A DNA stretch of 64,000 bases from Diphasiastrum complanatum (GCA_029204225.1 CM055098.1:24495367-24559366); one strand, 5' to 3'; positions 45,868 to 57,129 are shown, numbered from the stretch's first letter. Numbers and translations are program-made. The notes: generated by a model from the letters alone, not told the origin.

Positions 45868-46869
45868 CAAACGTTTAAAAGACCCTTTGCCCTGCGTTCT
45901 TGAATAGTGTACTGCAAGCCCCTGCTCAGTTGACAAATGATTAACGAAAAAGATAAATTGAAATTTCTCCATCTTCCAGAGATGTAATTTCACAAAGTGC
46001 TGACATCCAAAACATACCGACTAAACATAAACAATACCTGTCTGAAAGGAGATGGACAGGCTGTTTTATATTTTACTCTCAGAGTATTAGAAGCAAGAGA
46101 AACCCCACTATGCTGTTTAGTGCTACCCATGTCATTTGTTGGACGGCACATTCACAGCTCTCTTGCAAAGTGTGGTTTTTGCTATCACAAAAGCTCCATA
46201 GAAAGTCAATTCTCCCAATGAATACAGATTATTGTTCACCCTATTCACTCGATTGCAGTGCACGGTTTGTTGCTGCAGATAAACTGCTTCAACACCTAGC
46301 CCAAAAAATTGATTAGGATGGCAGGCCAAGCTTTCAGATAAACGATTAAATCTTTCTTCTGAGATAAAACATAACCAAAGATTCACCTCAAAGAAAATAT
46401 TTTACTAGATACATCTTTTCTGCCATGGTTAAATGACCAAGGTCCGGTGATGATCATATACATAGCACTTGGAACTTTAAATCTCTTTACAAAAGACTCA
46501 AAAGTAAGACACGGAGAGGCAAGATCCGCAAAAGCTTCAAAGTTTCGTTCTAAAAAATTGTTGAAAACCTAAGAGAAATCCTTATGAAGTCCAGGAATGG
46601 AAAATAAATATATATGCAGTCTTAGGAGTTAAAGCGCTTACAAACAGAGATGAGAGAAGAATGATGATCAACTAAATGCGTGCAGCTAAAAGCCCTGATA
46701 ACTGGAAAGATAGCCTAACAAGGAGTAAGTAAATGAACCGAGATGTCCATCCAAACTGCAATTTTACAACTAAAGAACTGTCTCCAAAGATTGACCCGGC
46801 TTTGCAATCAAACTTACACATCGCTATATAGCATAATACAGAAGAAAAGGTAAAAACTGAAGTTGCTAA

Positions 46870-47130
46870 ATACCTCCAAGAAAAACAAGTTTGAAAGTGA
46901 GGTGGAGACAGCTTTCCTTCAGATTTGGGAACTTGAAGGAAATTGCAATGGCTGCTAGGCAAGAGGAGGATCTCAGCACTGCTTCTCTCTCGCTCGCTCG
47001 GTCTCTCGCTCTCTCTCTCTCTCTCGGAGGATCTCAGCACTGCTTCTCTCTCGCTCGCTCGCTCTCTCTCCTTCTCTCTCTCTCTCTCCTTCTCTCTCTC
47101 TCTCTCTCTCTCTTTATGGCTATTTTTGGT
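46870..47130 (-). promoter_or_regulatory. Probable (CT)n leader of the ssSPT-like gene
   Basis: Read on the minus strand this region has GAGAGA-rich DNA, then CTCACTTTCAAAC and a GT donor-like CTTGGAG/GTATTT near 46876. A block of about 62 bp (GAGGATCTCAGCACTGCTTC with a TCTCTCGCTCGCTCG tail on the plus strand) is duplicated at about 46965 and 47027. Purine/pyrimidine leaders followed by a 5' intron are common in plant genes. The link to the coding exon about 1 kb away is inferred. Confidence 0.4.
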
Positions 47131-47260
47131 CCCTAAACCCTAAAAATTCTTAACCCTAAAAAAACCCTAAAATTAAAAAATCACTCACCTCTTCGCTCTC
47201 CCACCTCTCTCTCCTAAAAAGTCCTATTCCTAAAAAAAACCCTAAAACTAAAAAATCACT
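47131..47260. promoter_or_regulatory. Telo-box-rich stretch (CCCTAAA motifs)
   Basis: CCCTAAACCCTAAAA at 47131, TTAACCCTAAAAAAACCCTA at 47150 and AAACCCTAAAA at 47238 are plant telomere-type repeats. Clusters of this size occur as telo-boxes near transcription starts of plant housekeeping genes. Here they lie just upstream, in minus-strand sense, of the (CT)n leader. A short interstitial telomere-like tract is the alternative. Confidence 0.55.
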
Positions 47261-47306
47261 CACCTCCTGCGCTCTCCTAAAACTAAAACATCACTCAAGT
47301 GAGCTA

Positions 47307-47871
47307 TCATGTACCAAATGCCAAACTAATAGTAATTACAATAGAAATAAAGCTATAAGCAAGAAAAGTACAAGACCATCAAAATAAAGCTATAAGCAAG
47401 AAAAGTACAAGACCATCAAGATAGCATATCCATAAAAAACTAGAAACAATGGGATTACAATGGAATTGCATTAGCAATGAAAAAAAGAGCACAATCAATG
47501 GAGATGGAGCATTGATTCATGTGGATAAGGCACATGAGACCTAGCAATGGAGATCCCTATGGCTTGCATTCACAAGGAAGCTAGAAGCTCACTTGCAAAT
47601 GAGCCAAAAGATTCACAAAATGATGTCTCTTGCCTAGTTATAGACAATGCTCTTACTTAACTTAACTATCTTGAGGGATAGTTAGCCCTTGTTAAGTATT
47701 ATTTAAACTACATTTGGCCCTTATTGGCCTATTATCCTTATTAGTTACTTTGAAGGGCCTAAAGAGGAAACCGCCTTGTTCTTAAGACTAATAGCTCATT
47801 TTGGACCTACAAAGCTTACAATGGATACTATATTGCCTTGAAAAGCACTGATGTACTAAAAGTACATGACA
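47307..47871 (-). repeat. Copia-5 LTR, inverted copy
   Basis: Read on the minus strand it starts TGTCATGTACTTTTAGTAC at 47871 and matches 48247-48781 along its whole length. It carries an extra duplication of about 37 bp (AATAAAGCTATAAGCAAG and onward) at 47346-47420 that the other copy lacks. Its outer end is slightly eroded (TCATGTACC instead of TGTCATGTACC). Confidence 0.85.
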
Positions 47872-48246
47872 TCAACCCAACCGGATGCAATGCCAAAATA
47901 CGATCCTAAAGGAATTGGATAGATCATCCCATTTGTTATGATGTCGAGAAAGCAGACAAAAGAGGATATTGCGGTGATACACTCTGTCCATTCCATACAG
48001 ATTGGTTGCCAACAAGCAATATGGTACTTCATCAAACTCTTCTTCGACCATCAATTTTTTCTCCATGGAAACAAAGATTATAGTTTGAAGCAAACAAAAT
48101 GACTTCAACTTGACAGCTTTGGATCTGTAAAAAGACAATAATCTTTTGGACGACACATCCTATGTTATGACTACTTAACCAAGATGATCAAGTTGATCAG
48201 ACAAGCGTTTTCATTTTTTAGGACAAAAATGTTTAAGTAGGGGGAG
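47872..48246 (+). mobile_element. Internal remnant of Copia-5 between inverted LTRs
   Basis: About 375 bp separate the two LTRs. The right end has AAGTAGGGGGAG (48235-48246), a polypurine tract directly against the plus-strand LTR, so at least the right part is the 3' internal end of a plus-strand copia element. The left part has no such tract facing the inverted LTR and carries a minus-strand 94-residue ORF (EEEFDEVPYCLLATNLYG) of unknown kind. Confidence 0.55.
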
Positions 48247-48781
48247 TGTCATGTACTTTTAGTACATCAGTGCTTTTCAAGGCAATATAGTATCCATTGT
48301 AAGCTTCGTAGGTCCAAAAGGAGCTATTAGCCTTAAGAACAAGGCGGTTCCCTCTTTAGGCCCTTCAAAGTAACTAATAAGGATATTAGGCCAATAAGGG
48401 CCAAATGTAGTTTAAATAATACTTAACAAGGGCTAACTATCCCTCAAGATAGTTAAGTTAAGTTAAGTAAGAGCATTGTCTATAACTAGACAAGACATCA
48501 TTTTGTGAATCTTTTGGCTCATTTGCAAGTGAGAGCTTCTAGTTTTCTTGTGAATGCAAGCCATAGAGATCTCCATTGCTAGGTCTCATGTGCCCTATCC
48601 ACATGAATCAATGCTCCATCTCCATTGATTGTGCTCTTTCTTTCATTGCTAATGCAATTCCATTGTGATCCCATTGTTTCTAGCTTTTTATGGATATGCT
48701 ATCTTGATGATCTTGTACTTTTCTTGCTTATAGCTTTACTTCTATTGTAATTGCTATTAGTTTGGCATTTGGTACATGACA
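48247..48781 (+). repeat. Copia-5 3' LTR
   Basis: It opens TGTCATGTACTTTTAGTAC and closes GGCATTTGGTACATGACA, so the LTR itself ends in a 10-bp perfect inverted repeat TGTCATGTAC/GTACATGACA. The polypurine tract sits immediately before it. With the inverted copy at 47307-47871 it makes a long foldback. Confidence 0.9.
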
Positions 48782-48784
48782 GCT

Positions 48785-49118
48785 GACTTGAAGATTTTAT
48801 CATCTTGTTTAATAGTCACTTTGTTGTTCAATCCAAATGCTTCGACGATAACCATGAGCCTAGCATTTTGAAGTGTTAAGATCCCACATGAAGGAATTAT
48901 TGTCATGATCAATTCCCAATAAGAGCAAATATGTTTTGATTGATCATCTCTGAAAATGAGTGACAGACCGATTGAACGTTCATTTCCAGTAGTATTGAGT
49001 GATTGAGATGCTTGCAAAGAGTGACGATATCTCTTTCACTCAAAGTCTCTACGAAGAATCTTTTGTAGATTACATCGTCATGTTGAAAAATATGGATGTC
49101 TCCAATATTTTGAACCAC
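48785..49118 (-). CDS. Unassigned ORFs beside the Copia-5 LTR
   Basis: Two overlapping minus-strand frames give FQHDDVIYKRFFVETLSERD near 49080 and CGILTLQNARLMVIVEAFGL near 48860. They read like parts of one protein interrupted by a frame change, with the Copia-5 LTR inserted at its end. I recognise no family. The frames could belong to another element or to a captured gene fragment. Confidence 0.25.
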
Positions 49119-50223
49119 AAACTAAAAACTTTGATATAATGGATCTTGGATCGTGTAGGAAAAATAGTAATTATTCTTTCATAGAGAACATGATGCAAGT
49201 TTGAATAAATCAAACTAATATCAGTGTCTTCAATCATGATTTTATCTGATCTATGTACTAATAGAACGATATTTGTTCTGATTGAATATGCGTGCGAAAA
49301 TTATATGCGGAAGTAAGAGACAACTTAAGACAATTTAGACAATAAGAAAGTATTGATCAAAAACGAATTTTTATAACTCTGAATCTGATTCATCAATATA
49401 CATCTCTTGCTATCTTATCTCGTTGTTGTGTCTCTGATTGAGTAAGTGAGTCACAACGAGTAGTGCACATGTATTTATATTGCTACAGGACAGATCTTTT
49501 GGCCTTTTATTTACAGTTCTTTTGGCCTTTTAATGTTGTAACAATAGATATCTAACCGTTTACGACGGTTGATATTCATATAAACGCTTTGTTTCTAGGC
49601 TCGAATAAAATCTGTTCGCAAATAATTCGCGACAGTTCATCTCTTCTTCTCAGCTTTGTATTTCGTAACACTTGTCTCTTCGCGACATTTTCGTCTTTCG
49701 CGAATTGTTCGCGACAGATGATACTAAGCTGAAGTTTATGTGCAATGGACTTTGATAAATAGCTAAAATTCTCTTTTCTCCACCCACTTGAAACTCAGAG
49801 TCTACGATGAGTGAAATTGAAAAGGACAAAGTATTGTAGCTCATATAAAACTGGGCACTTTTGCTTTTTGAACTAAAATGGAGAAATTATAGAGCTTCGA
49901 AAATAGACTTAGGAAAAAAGGGTCTTGAGAAAAATAAATTGAAAAGTAATAATTACAACATTTCAAAAACTTATCAATGTCAAGCTCGTCGTTCTTATCA
50001 CTTTTCGTTCTTACTTCACTGAAATCTGAGCTCAAATAGAAAAGTTATGAAAGTTTTAAGAATTTTTTTTAAAAATGATTGATTACAACTTAAAGGGGGG
50101 GTGATATGAAACTTCAAAATTGAATTATATAAATTTTGGATTCCATGAAACATTGGAGTGCTTGCAAGAACTAGCAAGAACCGTAAAAAATTATGAAGAT
50201 TTGAGGCAAATGTTTTTTTTAAA
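49119..50223. other. No gene recognised; LTR-like traits
   Basis: The stretch has repeated TTCGCGACA motifs (near 49630, 49690, 49705) and a duplicated CTTTTGGCCTTTTA phrase (49497 and 49521), features often seen in LTRs. With no second copy in the window this cannot be confirmed. Confidence 0.35.
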
Positions 50224-50516
50224 GTAATCTCGACTAAGTGGGAGAAGGGTCGTGGCAATCTCGACCGAGCCGGGGAATGGACGCAATCTCGACCGAGTGG
50301 GAGAAGGGTCGTCGCAATCTCGCCCGAGCCGGGGAATGGACGCAATCTCGACCGAGTGGGAGAAGGGTCGTGGCAATCTCGACCGAGCCGGGGAATGGAC
50401 GCAATCTCGACCGAGTGGGAGAAGGGGACGTGGCAATCTCGACCGAGTCGGGGAATGGATGCAATCTCGACCGAGTGGGAGAAGGGCCGTGGCAATCTCA
50501 ACCGAGTCGGGGAAAG
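50224..50516. repeat. Minisatellite, 59-60 bp unit, about 5 copies
   Basis: Each unit has two related halves: CAATCTCGACCGAGTGGGAG with AAGGGTCGTGG, and CAATCTCGACCGAGCCGGGG with AATGGACG. The phrase GCAATCTCGACCGAGTGGG recurs at about 50283, 50342, 50401 and 50461. All frames on both strands are open across it, so the ORFs called here are artefacts. Confidence 0.9.
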
Positions 50517-51254
50517 AGGGAGGATGCTTCACGAGATAGGCTCTCTGAATCAGCAAAGGTGCAGGATGGTTGGCGCACGGGTAGAGAATTAAAACAAGGG
50601 AAAAGTGGCCGAGGCCACATGGCCCTGCCTTGGTTAAAACATATTTTAAATAGGTTTGTTTTATGGAATATAGTGAGCACATATAATGTACATGTATATT
50701 TTTTATAGAATTTATTGATCATTACTAATAATAGGCTGGTATTAAATATATTGTATAAAATTTCTACAGTTTCAGTATTATGCATTTTGTATTTTTGAAG
50801 TGTTTGATTTTCCTTATATGCTATAGTTGTTTCTATGAATTTGTAATTGTTCAATGTACAAAAAAAAAGGAGAAAAATATGGGTGCTTGTACATGTTTTT
50901 TGTTTCTTGCAGACATAATATATGTGATGACATTAAGTTTGGATCGGCACAAATATCAAGATTGTGATTTTGTAAAGATCGAGTATTCAATGCGTAGACA
51001 ATAAGATATGCGTTACAATGAATCCGGATGTCAGGTATAGACAGATACCATTTTGCCGAGGTACAAAGTCGGTCGTTCTCAATTTGAACTTTTTATCTAG
51101 TTGCAACATGGATTGGGAACTGTTGTTACTGTATCTAAAGCTGATTGTCCAGTTTGAAATTCTTTTACTATTTTGTGAACTGGAGTCCAAGTTTTGTTTA
51201 TATTGTAAAATTCATATATATGAGCATGTTCATACTTTGCTTTTATGCCTATTG

Positions 51255-52954
51255 TTATATCAAAAATTCAATCCATATAATGTCGATTGCCTGAATTGTT
51301 GTTTTTGTTTGGAAAATACCATCTGCACCATTAAAAAATCCATCTTCAATATCAATATTTGTGCCACAAATTTTGACAAGCATTCTAGTTTTAACTTGTA
51401 TTGCTTTCAAGAGTGCAGCAGTTTGGCGAGATTATCAGGGATTGAAATTTTGTTGCTGCATGTATTAAAATGCACGTCGATAGATTGAAAAATAAATGTT
51501 TTACCAGCTGCATTTTCAAAAGCTTCTCTATTGTATTTGTTTGTTTGACATATGTAAGGTGTATTTGGTACAAATAAATATGGTATGTAGCAATAACTAT
51601 TTAACCAATCCAGATTGAGTTTGTTGTGTTGTGTTTTACATAGTCTATTTAACACATCAATAAAATCTATATTTTCTTGATGCATTGTTTGTAGTAGTTT
51701 GTAGCATTTGGGTAATGTGTGCCAATAGGATTTTTCAAATAAATTTGTTGTTTTATATTTCATTTCAAATATCCAAGAATCATGTACGGGCCCAACTTGG
51801 AATATGTCACCACATGTAATGACATCAAGGCCTCCAAAAACTCATCTGGTTTATGTTTGATTGCACGTAGTCGTTGATCTGCAAATTGGAATGTTCTATG
51901 ACCAATCAAGGATATTTCATCGAATACTACAAGTTGTAAATCTTGGTATTTAGTTGAAAGTTCTTGTAACGTATTAGAAGACAATGATGTAAGATGTAAT
52001 ATGAAGGGCTGAATGAATTGTAGTACCATGTTTGAACGCTTCTTTTCCCGTATATGCTAATAATAAGGCTTTTGGTGATTCAACACTAGTTGATTTAAAC
52101 TTGTAGTAATGACGTAGTAAACCTTGTATCAAAGCTAACAAGGTAAATGTTTTACCAATCCTCGCACCATCGGTTAAAAACAAATGGATCTTTTGTTTTG
52201 GTTGAGTTTGTTTGCAATACATAATATCTGTGAAAATGAGGTGTTGTTCCGTATTTAATGATCGTATATATTCAAAATATTTATTTTCGTAGAGAATATT
52301 ATATGTTAGATGTTTGTATGTCTGTTTTTTTTTTTGTTTTTTTGTAGGAATATCAAGGTTGATATTATGACAACATGTGTGTTCATTGTAAATTAATGTG
52401 TTCATGTTCAAAGATGATGTGCTCGTTGACGAAAATGTGTTTGGTTGTGAATCACTTATAGATGTATCCAAATCAAGATTGTAATTATAATGAAATGTTT
52501 TACGATTTTGTTCTATTATCAAAAAATAATAATTGTAAGCATCTTTGTATGTAGAAAATAGTTCTTGTATTGTGTTCTCTGTATTTGAAAATGGCTTGTA
52601 TAATAGTAATTGTTCACGATAAATATTCATGGGATCTCTATGTATGTTCTAGTGTACATATCGAATTATTTGTTCGATTTTACATTGACGAATACCGGAA
52701 GCAGTTTCACGATATTGAGAAATGCATGTTGCTAAACACATGTCGTTATATTCAGAAGGGCGTTCTATGTATTTTTCGATTTGTGTTTTGTAACGTATGT
52801 CTGTAGAATCTAATCGTGATAATTGTAAATCCCGTTATGTTTTTAAAACAAACGCACGTTTGTGTTCAGGATTTGTATTGATAAAAGTAAATGTTCTTGT
52901 TGAAGCATGTAATAGTAGTGATAAATCAATGAAAGTTGCTTGTTGTGCACTCAT
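51255..52954 (-). pseudogene. Helitron-type PIF1-like helicase, degenerate
   Basis: The minus strand starts MSAQQATFIDLSLLLHAST at 52954 and continues TFTFINTNPEHKRAFVLK, then RPSEYNDMCLATCISQYRE and YREQLLLYKPFSNTE, blocks I associate with the region before the helicase in Helitron proteins. The helicase core follows: SLNTEQHLIFTDIM, a Walker A-like DGARIGKTFT near 52170 (Gly replaced), ALLLAYTGKEAFKHGTTIHS, a Walker B VVFDEISLIGHRTFQFADQR near 51925, and later NIDIEDGFFNGADGIF near 51340. Stops and frame changes (for example after FVLK, and between 51974 and 51760) make it inactive. It would unwind DNA during rolling-circle transposition. The Rep nuclease and element ends were not found. 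Confidence 0.75.
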
Positions 52955-52985
52955 TTGTTGGGTATTTAAAAAAGTATTAGCATAT

Positions 52986-53118
52986 TAGTTACTTTCGGGT
53001 CACGTCCAGTATGACGTGGCATAACTAATAGCTTATTTCATTGGAGTATCGTGTATCCAAGACTAGGAGCATACTGTATCCTATGTACTGGTCATGGACA
53101 TAACATTCTTCCCTCCTT
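52986..53118 (-). repeat. Gypsy-4 polypurine tract and truncated 3' LTR
   Basis: On the minus strand AAGGAGGGAAGAA (53118-53106) directly precedes TGTTATGTCCATGACC, the start of the LTR at 53105. Only about 115-120 bp of LTR remain before sequence leading into the helicase gene. Confidence 0.75.
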
Positions 53119-53133
53119 AAACTATTTCTATCC

Positions 53134-54100
53134 TTAGAAACTGAAATTCGGGAAATTCTTCTTTATGCTATCAACTCTCTCCCACGAATCATCATCCTCA
53201 GTACGACCCTTCCACTGAATTAAGCACTCAGAAATAGAACAATTTCTCAATTGTTTATCTCTGGTTCTGAGCACTTTCTCAGGTTCCAAAGGTACACTAA
53301 GCGACAAATCTTCCAAATGGGATAAATCCTCATCCAATCCAACTGTATCACCATCATGTAAAATTAGTTTCAAACGACTTACATGAAACACTGGGTGTGC
53401 AGTCGATTTTCCTTGAAGATCGAGTTCGTACGCCAAAGAACCAATTCTACGTACAATCTTGAAAGGTCCATAATAACGGGTAGACAGCTTACAATGCTTC
53501 CCTGTACGTAACGTCTTAGAATCTTTTTGAAATCCTAAGATATACCCAGTCATCAACTTTAAAATCTCTTGGAGATCTCTTAAGATCGATATAGTGTTTA
53601 GCTCTAGCCTGAGCACTACGGATACTATCCTTAGCCACTTGCAACATTCCTTGCATATCATGCAAAAAATCAACAACCTTCTAGATCTTAATAGACTTCG
53701 TCTCAACATTTACTGGAGATCTAGGTTGAAAACCGTACATAAGCATAAAAGGATTGTAACCTAAAACAAAATGTTTTCTACTATTATATGCAAACTCAAC
53801 CAGTGGGAGATAATCTTCCCAATGGGGTTGCCTGTGAGAAACATACGTCCTCAGTATATTATGACTCGACATATGGCTTGAGCTTTGGCCAATAAAATTC
53901 TCTCTTAACCAAGTCCAGAGTCATGTGTATACTGAGATGTCCTGCACAGGGTATGTCATGACATTCAAACAAAATCTTTTGTTTGAGCTCATCATCACCA
54001 GGATTCCATTCCGAAATAGTAATCCATCTCAAATGGTGAATTGTTCCACAATCTTCTTATCTTTCTTAGTTAGTTGAGTCCCTTGTGTTTCTGACTCAAC
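53134..54100 (-). pseudogene. Gypsy-4 integrase remnant and chromodomain
   Basis: The zinc-binding part is visible near 54000-53880 (FECHDIPC, then REFYWPKLKPYV). It is followed almost at once by the integrase C-terminal part (HWEDYLPLVEFAYNSRKHFV; PFMLMYGFQPRSPVNVE at 53872-53681), so the catalytic core with both Asp residues has been deleted. 53709-53134 ends with HPVFHVSRLKLI and a chromodomain-like EKVLRTRDKQLRNCSISECL then IQWKGRTEDDDSWE. Chromodomains steer chromoviruses toward marked heterochromatin. Confidence 0.85.
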
Positions 54101-54161
54101 ACTATCCACATTTCTTCCAGTCTGAACAATGTTCCAAATGTGACCAAAATGGGAATCTGAT

Positions 54162-55410
54162 TCATATTATCCTCTCAGCGAAAGATATAGATTCGTAGAG
54201 TGACAACTCGTTCAATTCACCGATCTGACTAAGAGCATCTGCAACTTGATTAGAGCTGTCTCTTATGTAATGGATTTCATGATCGGATTCTTGCATCAAT
54301 TCAGCCCATCGAGCTTTTCTCCCCCAAAGATCATGTTGATTACAAAAATACTTAAGAGATTGGTGATCCGTATACACTACAAACTTACTACTATACAAGT
54401 ATTGTCTCTAGGTTCTAAGTGCATGGATTACAGCAAACAATTTCTTTTCTTGCGTAGTATAACGGAACTGAGGACCAGTGAATTTTTTGCTTTCGAACGC
54501 TAGCGGCCTATCCATTTGTAATAGAACTGCTCCAACTGCAGCATCACTTGCGTCCGTTCTCACGACGTAAGGTAAATCTGGATTTGCAATTTGTAACATG
54601 AGAGCTGAAACAATCATTGTTTTAAGTTTCTCAAAACACTGATTCAATTCCTCGTTCCAAACAATAGGCGGACTAGGTTGATTCCTCTTTTTCTTTACTT
54701 GCCTCACAGTTTTCGGAATTGGCCACTCAATCACAATCTTGATTTTATCCTCGTCAATCTTGATCCCATTTACTATGATCTTATGACCGAGATAAAGCAA
54801 CTCTTGCTTAAAGAATTCACACTTGGACTCTTTAGCGTAGAGTAACTCCTGACGAAGCTTCATCAAGACGAAAGTGTTCTACGTGTTCCACCAAGGATTT
54901 ACTGTAAACGATAATGTCATCTAAGAATACTACCACAAACTTCTCCAACTATGGATGAAATAAATCATTCATCATTTGCTGGAACGTTGTTGGAGCATTC
55001 GTTAATCCAAATGGCAACACTAGAAATTCATAATGACCAAATCTAGAACAAAATCATGTCTTTTGGACATCTTCTGACTTAATTCTTATTTGATGGTACC
55101 CTGTCCTGAGATCTATCTTGGTGAAATACCGTGCTCCACCCAAGCGATCTACAAGGTCATCCATCTTGGGTAATGGATATTTATTCTTTATAGTCACTTT
55201 ATTAAGGCCCTTGTAATCCACACACATTCAAAAACCTCCATCTTTTTTCGCTTTAAGAAGAACAAGAGCACCCCATGGTGATTTACTAGGTTGTATATGT
55301 CTCATCCTCAGATAGTTTTCTATTTGATTTGAAATCTCTGTCTCCTCTTTTTGAGAAAACCTATATGGTTGTTTAGAGACAGGTTGACTTCCTGGAATTA
55401 ATTCAATCAT
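54162..55410 (-). pseudogene. Gypsy-4 reverse transcriptase-RNase H
   Basis: RT begins at 55410 (PYRFSQKEETEISNQIENYL) and runs through [56 protein letters not shown] and the catalytic VVVFLDDIIVYSKS near 54920, then RNase H (YVVRTDASDAAVGAVLLQ; FVVYTDHQSLKYFCNQH; NQVADALSQ). Two stops interrupt RT, a TGA after VQKT and a TAG before LEKF. An Arg/Lys-rich gap replaces part of the connection. The active-site residues are retained, unlike in Gypsy-2 and Gypsy-3. Confidence 0.9.
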
Positions 55411-55474
55411 GTGGTCTACTGACCTAGATGGTGGTAAACCATAAGGTAATTCAGATGGAAAAACATCCCTAAAT

Positions 55475-56260
55475 TCATTTATGAATATGTTCTTTCACTG
55501 TCTGTTCATGATCTAAATTTACTGAGTTAAGAATCGCTAAGAATTCACAACCATTTAGATTCATTTCAGGAACATCCACAACTGGAATAGCATAAATTGA
55601 AAAAAATTCATACTCGGAATAATCCAATGCTTCCATTTTATTAACTGTAGAAATTTGATCCAACAACGGACGTACAAAATTACTGCCAAATAATGTAACT
55701 ACCTTATCACCCTCCTTGAAAATGAGAACATGCTTCTCAAAATCATTTAACAGAGAAGGCGATTTACTGAATAACCATTCATAACCTAAAATTAAATCAG
55801 TACGAGCTAGGTCTAAAACATAAAAATTACCTAATTCTGTGTGTCCTTGCAGCAAAATTGGGAGCTTCAAGACTTTTATGTTCCAAGTCTCCAAATCTGC
55901 TCTTGAAGCTAGATAAAGTTTGTATCTATGATTGTTGGCTTCAATTTCCAAGCTGAGTTTCTGCACAAGACAAGAATTTATAAAATTATGGGTTGAACCA
56001 CTGTCCAATAAAATACTCACTTCTTGGTCTTTAATTGTGCCAATTAAATGGAGAAGTTTATTAGGCAAGAAAGAAGTAGTACTAAAAGAACATTCACACT
56101 CACAATCAATCAGGTTAATTTCCAAAGTCTTACCATTGCCTCCTGGGATTTCAATCATGTGAACAGACCCTTTCTCCCTTTCTGGACAAAATTTCATCAC
56201 ATGTCCAGGCTTCTTACAGACAAAACATAAGTTCTCTCTTTTAGCCTTTTTCCGAGACAT
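55475..56260 (-). pseudogene. Gypsy-4 zinc knuckle and aspartic protease
   Basis: This 261-residue open frame starts near a CCHC knuckle CFVCKKPGHVMKFC (C-X2-C-X4-H-X4-C), then ILLDSGSTHNFINSCLVQKL with the D-S-G active site, and later LARTDLILGYEWLFSK, the second protease block. It is the best-preserved protease in the window. It follows the gag ORF with a short frame break and leads into RT. Confidence 0.85.
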
Positions 56261-56321
56261 AGATTTTTTGAATCTCTTTCTCTTCGGCTTCTTGGGTTCC
56301 GATGTTGCTTGATCTAATTCA

Positions 56322-56927
56322 TCAAAAAAAATTTGCTTGGTCTGGACCGTGCTTCTTACCCTTCTTGGCTTTCAAAGTGGTTGGAATTTGCGCAAATTGC
56401 TTCCTGGATGCCACCACTGTGGAATCATATGCTTTCGCTATCCGAAACACATCCTCGAGGCTTTGAAGCACATTTCGTCTGCATTCGTTTTGATAGTCGA
56501 CTGGCAAACCTAGGACAAAGTACCATAATGCCAACTTCGCATCGAATGATGGAACCTTATTCCATAGGTCCATGAATTCCTGGATATAAGAATCTAAATT
56601 CTTTGTACCCATCTTGCAGTTCACGAACTTTAGGTAGTAGTCCACGTAATCAGCTACTACAAAAGCTTTTTTGAAAACTTCCGCAAACGCATCCCATGTA
56701 GTTGGCTTCACCGATAAATCTCGCCACCACGATGATGCTTTGTCGCGTAAGAACATCACGACACTTTCAATTTTCTTCTCATCAGAAACACCGTGCAGAT
56801 TGAAGTAACTATTCCACTTGGCCAGCCAGTCCTTGGTGACCTCAGGTTTCTTCTCCTTCTTCTCTCCCGAATAAATCTCCGGTTGAAAACCGAGATTGGG
56901 TGAAGACATCAATTTGACCATTTTCAA
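56322..56927 (-). pseudogene. Gypsy-4 gag (retrotrans_gag domain)
   Basis: A 201-residue frame contains the signature VVMFLRDKASSWWRDLSVKP, then FKKAFVVADYVDYYLKFVNC and LDSYIQEFMDLWNKVPSFDA, the capsid-like domain of gypsy gag. It ends in a basic tail (TTLKAKKGKKHG) and is separated from the zinc knuckle by a short break. The frame itself is intact. Confidence 0.85.
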
Positions 56928-57129
56928 TGTTTGTTTGATTTTTTATGACAATATGTGAACGTTTTTAACCAAATCACATTTTAAATAACTGGCTTTTTTT
57001 TTTTATAAGAACATAAGCAATCTTTTATTTAAACAACTAATATTTTACATATTTAATGTTTTAAAATCACAAGTATCAATTATTAAAAAAAAAACTGTTA
57101 CGCAATATTCTTGCAAAGCAACAAGTATT

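Larger units (their letters stand above)
52990..56930 (-). mobile_element. Gypsy-4: chromovirus (Ty3/gypsy with chromodomain), internal region plus LTR stub
   Basis: The minus-strand order is gag, zinc knuckle, protease, RT, RNase H, partial integrase, chromodomain, polypurine tract and the first about 115 bp of the 3' LTR, which is cut at about 52985 where the Helitron sequence starts. The 5' LTR is missing; sequence beyond 56940 is AT-rich. Similarity of the linker and zinc-binding region shows Gypsy-1 is the same family. Confidence 0.85.

Noticed and set aside
50016-50708. Overlapping 160-residue ORFs on both strands
   Set aside because: They are products of the 59-60-bp minisatellite, open in all frames.
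51018-51488. 156-residue plus-strand ORF rich in Cys and Leu
   Set aside because: It is antisense to the recognisable helicase segment (NIDIEDGFFNGADG on the minus strand) and shows no family signature.
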